From JBPCOB01 sp051000715 (GTDB taxonomy: Bacteria; Actinomycetota; Actinomycetes; JALYNC01): 8,814 bases of DNA. The position numbers and the translations under genes are program-made. The notes beneath the pieces are model-generated. The model was not told the origin of the DNA, ran no database searches, and saw nothing but the letters and a program-made list of their open reading frames with translations. The stretch lies in assembly GCA_051000715.1 (NCBI GenBank), contig JBPCOB010000192.1:1-8814 (forward strand), written 5' to 3'. Below are positions 6,803 through 8,814 of this stretch, in pieces; position 1 is the stretch's first letter; the number at the start of each line of letters is the position of its first letter.

Positions 6803-6951
6803 TCAGCACCGATGGTGTTGACTCGGTTGGCGATGCGCCGATGGTCGTCCTTCGCGTCGGCGGCGTTGAGCAGTTCGTTGAGTTCGGCGATCGAGTCGAC
6901 GACCGGATCCTTCACGACGCGGACTCGCGTGCATTCGAGCGCGACCTGCTG
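6760..6951 (-). pseudogene. Remnant resembling the linker region of an IS21-family IstA transposase
   Basis: The frame has coding-like third-position bias and reads ...R-V-R-V-V-K-D-P-V-V-D-S-I-A-E-L-N-E-L-L-N-A-A-D, then K-D-D-H-R-R-I-A-N-R-V-N-T-I-G-A-D-F and, further on, L-W-P-L-P. From memory of the family, IstA proteins carry the pattern V-x-S-L-x-E-L-N, D-x-x-D-D-x-R-R-I, T-V-G-x-x-F and L-x-P-L-P, in this order and spacing, between the DDE core and the C-terminal domain. Only about 60 codons remain. The DDE catalytic core, the C-terminal domain and IstB are absent, and I could not identify terminal inverted repeats. It is a decayed fragment that cannot transpose. The match is by eye, so an unrelated protein remains possible. 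Confidence 0.45.
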
Positions 6952-7079
6952 CGGCGCCGCTGCAGGTGACCTTTCAGGAACGCCTCCTGGCCTGGCCGTG
7001 GGTGGGGAACGCCCGGCGGGCCGCTCAGGTGTGGCCAGATCAAACCGTCAGAACCGCTCGGGCAGGTGGAGCCAACTCA

Positions 7080-7139
7080 GACCGTCGACGGTCGCACGGG
7101 TGGGGCCGGATCGGACGGTCCAGCCGGGGCCAAATTTGG
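7080..7139. repeat. Two perfect palindromes in an uncoded stretch
   Basis: GACCGTCGACGGTC (7080-7093) is a perfect 14-bp palindrome and CCAAATTTGG (7130-7139) a perfect 10-bp one, the latter with an AT-rich core that stands out here. They lie in about 240 bases (6952-7188) with no convincing gene, between the IstA-like remnant and the membrane-protein stop. They may be regulator sites or ends of a lost mobile element; nothing decides between these. Confidence 0.3.
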
Positions 7140-7188
7140 GGTGTCACAGCCATCCGGGTGTGCGACAGCTCGCTGCCGTGTTCCACAC

Positions 7189-7800
7189 TTACGATGAAAG
7201 TGACTGCCACGCGTAAGCCTGCTGGGACTCGACGGTGGCGAAACTCTTGCGGTGCCGGCTGACGGTGTAGCCGATCACCGTGGTGACAAGTGCGGGTGGC
7301 CACCCGAGTGCAACCAAGTAGCAGCCGCTGCAAAGCCTGCTCCATCCCGAGCTGGGTTGCCCTGCGAACGGGTTGACGGCCCACCAGTACCGGATGCTGA
7401 GGACGCAAAGGGTCGTCAAGGCGAGGGCACCGGCGAGCGCGATGAGCGACACGAGCGCGGTGGGGAGCCGTCGGCCTGCTCGGATCGGGCTCCACCGGGG
7501 TACGACGTCCCCGCCCGGGCGAACCAGCCGCAGTGTGAGTAGCGCGGCAAGGAGCTCCAGTGCGGAGAGCGTGAGGACGTACGCCGTGCCGGAGCCCGGG
7601 ATGTCTTGGCTGGCCCGCCACGAGGAGGGTGTTCCGAGATCGACCCCGAGCCCGACGAGGGCTCGCCACAGCACGGTCGGGAGCGCCGTTACCACGGCCG
7701 TCCATGCTGCGACGACTGCCCACCTCGGCACGGATTTCCCAGGCGGCGCATCCTGTGGCCCCGTCGCGCTCTTCGCTGGGCCGGGCGTCGAGAGACTCAC
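7189..7800 (-). CDS. Hypothetical integral membrane protein (about 4 TM)
   Basis: A 203-residue protein with four clear hydrophobic segments, at about residues 27-50, 72-93, 114-137 and 156-180. There is a short polar Pro/Gly-rich N-tail and an Arg/Ser-rich C-tail. A W-W-A-V-N-P-F-A-G-Q-P-S-S-G-W stretch lies between TM3 and TM4. No catalytic motif is recognised and I cannot assign a family. The GTG start at 7800 has no strong Shine-Dalgarno and overlaps, as GTGA, the TGA of a degraded TetR fragment read on the same strand. It may therefore once have been translationally coupled to that regulator. A TATACC hexamer 14 nt upstream is a poor -10 candidate. The long frame, membrane pattern and codon bias make it a real gene; whether it is still expressed is unclear. 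Confidence 0.75.
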   Translation of the reverse strand: MSLSTPGPAKSATGPQDAPPGKSVPRWAVVAAWTAVVTALPTVLWRALVGLGVDLGTPSSWRASQDIPGSGTAYVLTLSALELLAALLTLRLVRPGGDVVPRWSPIRAGRRLPTALVSLIALAGALALTTLCVLSIRYWWAVNPFAGQPSSGWSRLCSGCYLVALGWPPALVTTVIGYTVSRHRKSFATVESQQAYAWQSLSS

Positions 7801-7953
7801 GTCCGCAGGAATCGGTATAGGGAGCCGATCGGAGCGCCGACCACCGCGGACACGTGCGCGAGGGTCGCGTTCCGGCCGTGTTCTAGCATTGCATCGCGGT
7901 CACGTGATCACCTCATGGTCTGCCTGTGGCTGCGATCGGTCCACCGCTCTCAT
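7797..7953 (-). pseudogene. Degraded TetR-family regulator, N-terminal HTH fragment
   Basis: The minus strand from 7895 to 7797 reads D-A-M-L-E-H-G-R-N-A-T-L-A-H-V-S-A-V-V-G-A-P-I-G-S-L-Y-R-F and then, after L-R-T, a stop. This is the helix-turn-helix of TetR proteins of the 'ATL..VS..VGAP.GSLYHRF' type. The probable N-terminus, M-R-A-V-D-R-S-Q-P-Q-A-D-H-E-V-I-T, is in a different frame (7953-7900), so at least one frameshift divides them. The fragment stops inside the recognition helix region, and the ligand-binding domain is missing altogether. The membrane-protein GTG overlaps the final TGA. A regulator placed directly before a membrane gene is a common arrangement, so the decay may have removed that gene's control. 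An alternative is a very short expressed peptide from ATG 7889. Confidence 0.55.
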
Positions 7954-8006
7954 GATGGCTACCTCGCCGCAACGAGTACACCTGACCCACGATAGGCGTT
8001 ACGGAA

Positions 8007-8306
8007 GTGCGCCGTGCACATACCTCCCTGCTGTCGGAGGCCTTCGCCGATGCGCGTGCGACGATGCTGTTCCGCCACAGCCAGCTCGCGGCCACGGCTC
8101 TGGAAAGCCTGCCGGCCGACGTCCGAACCCGGCCCCGAGCGAGCGACCTCTGTATGTCTGCCGGCGACTGCGGGTTCTGGCAGGGCAGCTTCCGCGACCG
8201 CGCGAGCCTGACTACGCAGCGGCTCGGGATGGCCTGGTACAGCCAGCGCGCGTTAACGCCGGTGGCTTACCCTGTTGTCCGTCGCCCGTCAGATGTTCGT
8301 CAGTAG
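8007..8306 (+). CDS. Unrecognised protein or fragment
   Basis: From GTG 8007 to about 8250 the frame has strong GC bias at third positions and a balanced composition (for example L-L-S-E-A-F-A-D-A-R-A-T-M-L-F-R-H-S-Q-L-A-A-T-A-L-E-S-L-P). That differs from the Arg/Pro-rich shadows around it, and it looks alpha-helical. The last 15 or so codons overlap, in another frame, the start of a TetR fragment, so the true reading probably ends or was cut near 8255. No motif assigns a function. It may be the N-terminus of a gene interrupted by the rearrangement seen to its right. Confidence 0.35.
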   Translation: MRRAHTSLLSEAFADARATMLFRHSQLAATALESLPADVRTRPRASDLCMSAGDCGFWQGSFRDRASLTTQRLGMAWYSQRALTPVAYPVVRRPSDVRQ

Positions 8307-8502
8307 CGGGTATCGCGGGACGACCATGGACGCGGTGGCCGCGCAGGCGCACAGCTCGAAGCAGTCGCTGTACCGCGAGTACTCGTCGAAGGATGCCCTG
8401 TACGTCGCGGTCGTGCGGGACTGGGTCGAGCGCGGATTCGACGCCATGCGCCCATACGCCGCCGGCTCGGTGGGGCTCCAGGCCGACGCGGGGCTGCTTC
8501 GT
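8272..8502 (+). pseudogene. TetR-family regulator, N-terminal half only
   Basis: The frame is bounded by TAA at 8254-8256 and gives L-L-S-V-A-R-Q-M-F-V-S-S-G-Y-R-G-T-T-M-D-A-V-A, followed by A-Q-A-H-S-S-K-Q-S-L-Y-R-E-Y-S-S-K-D-A-L-Y. This is a clear TetR helix-turn-helix and the start of helix 4. Possible starts are TTG 8275 or ATG 8293; either gives an N-terminus shorter than usual. TetR-like sequence runs to G-L-L-R at 8502 and then stops being TetR: the frame stays open to the window end (8814) but is there the reverse strand of an ornithine cyclodeaminase-type gene. The ligand-binding C-terminal half is gone. If expressed, the product would be a TetR HTH fused to about 100 nonsense residues. 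The HTH family call is secure; being a pseudogene is inferred. Confidence 0.75.
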
Positions 8503-8814
8503 GAGACTGCGGACGGCGGCAAGAGCCCACAACTGCGTCCAGGCCTGTTGGCCGGTGCCGACGAGCCCGACGATGCCTGCCTCAGGCCGGGCCAGGGCGT
8601 CGACGGCGACGGCGCCGAGGGCTCCGGTACGCCGAGCGCCGAGTTCGTCACCCACCACCAGGCCGGACAGGTGGCCGTCTACGTCCCACACAGCCACCAA
8701 CTGATCCCCGGCCGGATGGCCGGCCCGGTAGGCGCGGAATCCGCTTGTGCCGTCCGCGAGACCGCCAGCGGTGAAACGTACTCCACGGTGCCCGCCTCGC
8801 CGCGGGTGCGCGGA
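8500..8814 (-). pseudogene. Ornithine cyclodeaminase/mu-crystallin family protein, truncated at its 3' end
   Basis: Entering from the right edge on the minus strand, 105 codons match this NAD(P)-dependent family. The visible order is F-T-A-G-G-L-A-D-G-T-S-G-F-R-A-Y, then V-V-G-D-E-L-G-A-R-R-T-G-A-L-G-A-V-A, then I-V-G-L-V-G-T-G-Q-Q-A-W-T-Q-L-W-A-L-A-A-V-R. G-T-G-Q-Q-A (8559-8542) is the dinucleotide-binding GxGxxA turn at the start of the Rossmann fold. After V-R-S-L-T (8500) similarity ends, where the family continues for well over 100 residues. The open frame instead runs on to a stop at 8212 through the reverse strand of a TetR gene. The N-terminus lies outside the window. Family members include ornithine cyclodeaminase, alanine dehydrogenases and imine or ketimine reductases; the activity cannot be specified. 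Confidence 0.75.

Noticed and set aside
5857..6915. A single 352-residue protein starting at 6915
   Set aside because: The frame joins unrelated parts: an IstA-like stretch, a non-coding spacer with a promoter, then the VOC gene, whose real ATG at 6531 has a Shine-Dalgarno.
7899..7913. GGTCACGTGATCACC as an operator
   Set aside because: It contains a perfect TCACGTGA, but it falls inside the TetR remnant and has no adjacent promoter, so it is probably part of old coding sequence.
7373..8704. 443-codon + strand open frame spanning the membrane gene and the fragments to its right
   Set aside because: It runs antisense to a membrane protein and out of frame with the TetR fragment. Its composition is Arg/Pro/Ser/Ala-rich with no recognisable domain.
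1..8814. CRISPR arrays, tRNA or rRNA genes, phage genes, toxin-antitoxin pairs
   Set aside because: No regularly spaced repeats, cloverleaf-like sequence or characteristic proteins were seen on either strand.

Overview
This window is high-GC DNA with strongly G/C-biased third codon positions and frequent GTG starts. It carries a DUF222-HNH protein of the kind often called the 13E12 repeat family. Together these point to an actinobacterium (Actinomycetota); I cannot name a genus.

Layout. Positions 1-5533 are ordinary, well-preserved chromosome. They hold a DinB/DUF664 protein (+, perhaps cut by the window edge), a DUF222-HNH endonuclease-like protein (+), a convergent M19 membrane-dipeptidase-family enzyme (-), a DHA2-type drug-efflux MFS transporter (-) and a divergent TetR regulator (+). 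The transporter/regulator pair looks like a classical efflux switch: the 135-bp divergent region has a perfect TTGACA -35 for the transporter and a perfect 7+1+7 palindrome lying between that -35 and a TANNNT -10.

From about 5534 to the right edge the character changes: gene density falls and most readable coding is broken. A two-domain VOC (glyoxalase-like) protein is split by an apparent one-base deletion near 6094. A short stretch near 6760-6951 reads like the linker part of an IS21-family IstA transposase. A 203-residue membrane protein (-) looks intact and starts on top of the stop of a degraded TetR helix-turn-helix fragment. An unrecognised coding-like fragment (+) follows at 8007-8306. 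At the far right, a TetR N-terminal half (+) and an ornithine cyclodeaminase/mu-crystallin N-terminal half (-) meet tail to tail near 8500, each losing its C-terminal part at the same place. That is what a deletion across the 3' ends of two convergent genes would leave.

No rRNA, tRNA, CRISPR array or complete mobile element was seen. The most informative observations are the efflux operator architecture, the tail-to-tail gene fusion at about 8500 and the run of remnants from 5.8 to 8.8 kb. I found no convincing new multi-gene system. The right-hand third looks like a decaying or rearranged segment, although sequencing or assembly error is a live alternative for the single-base frameshift.
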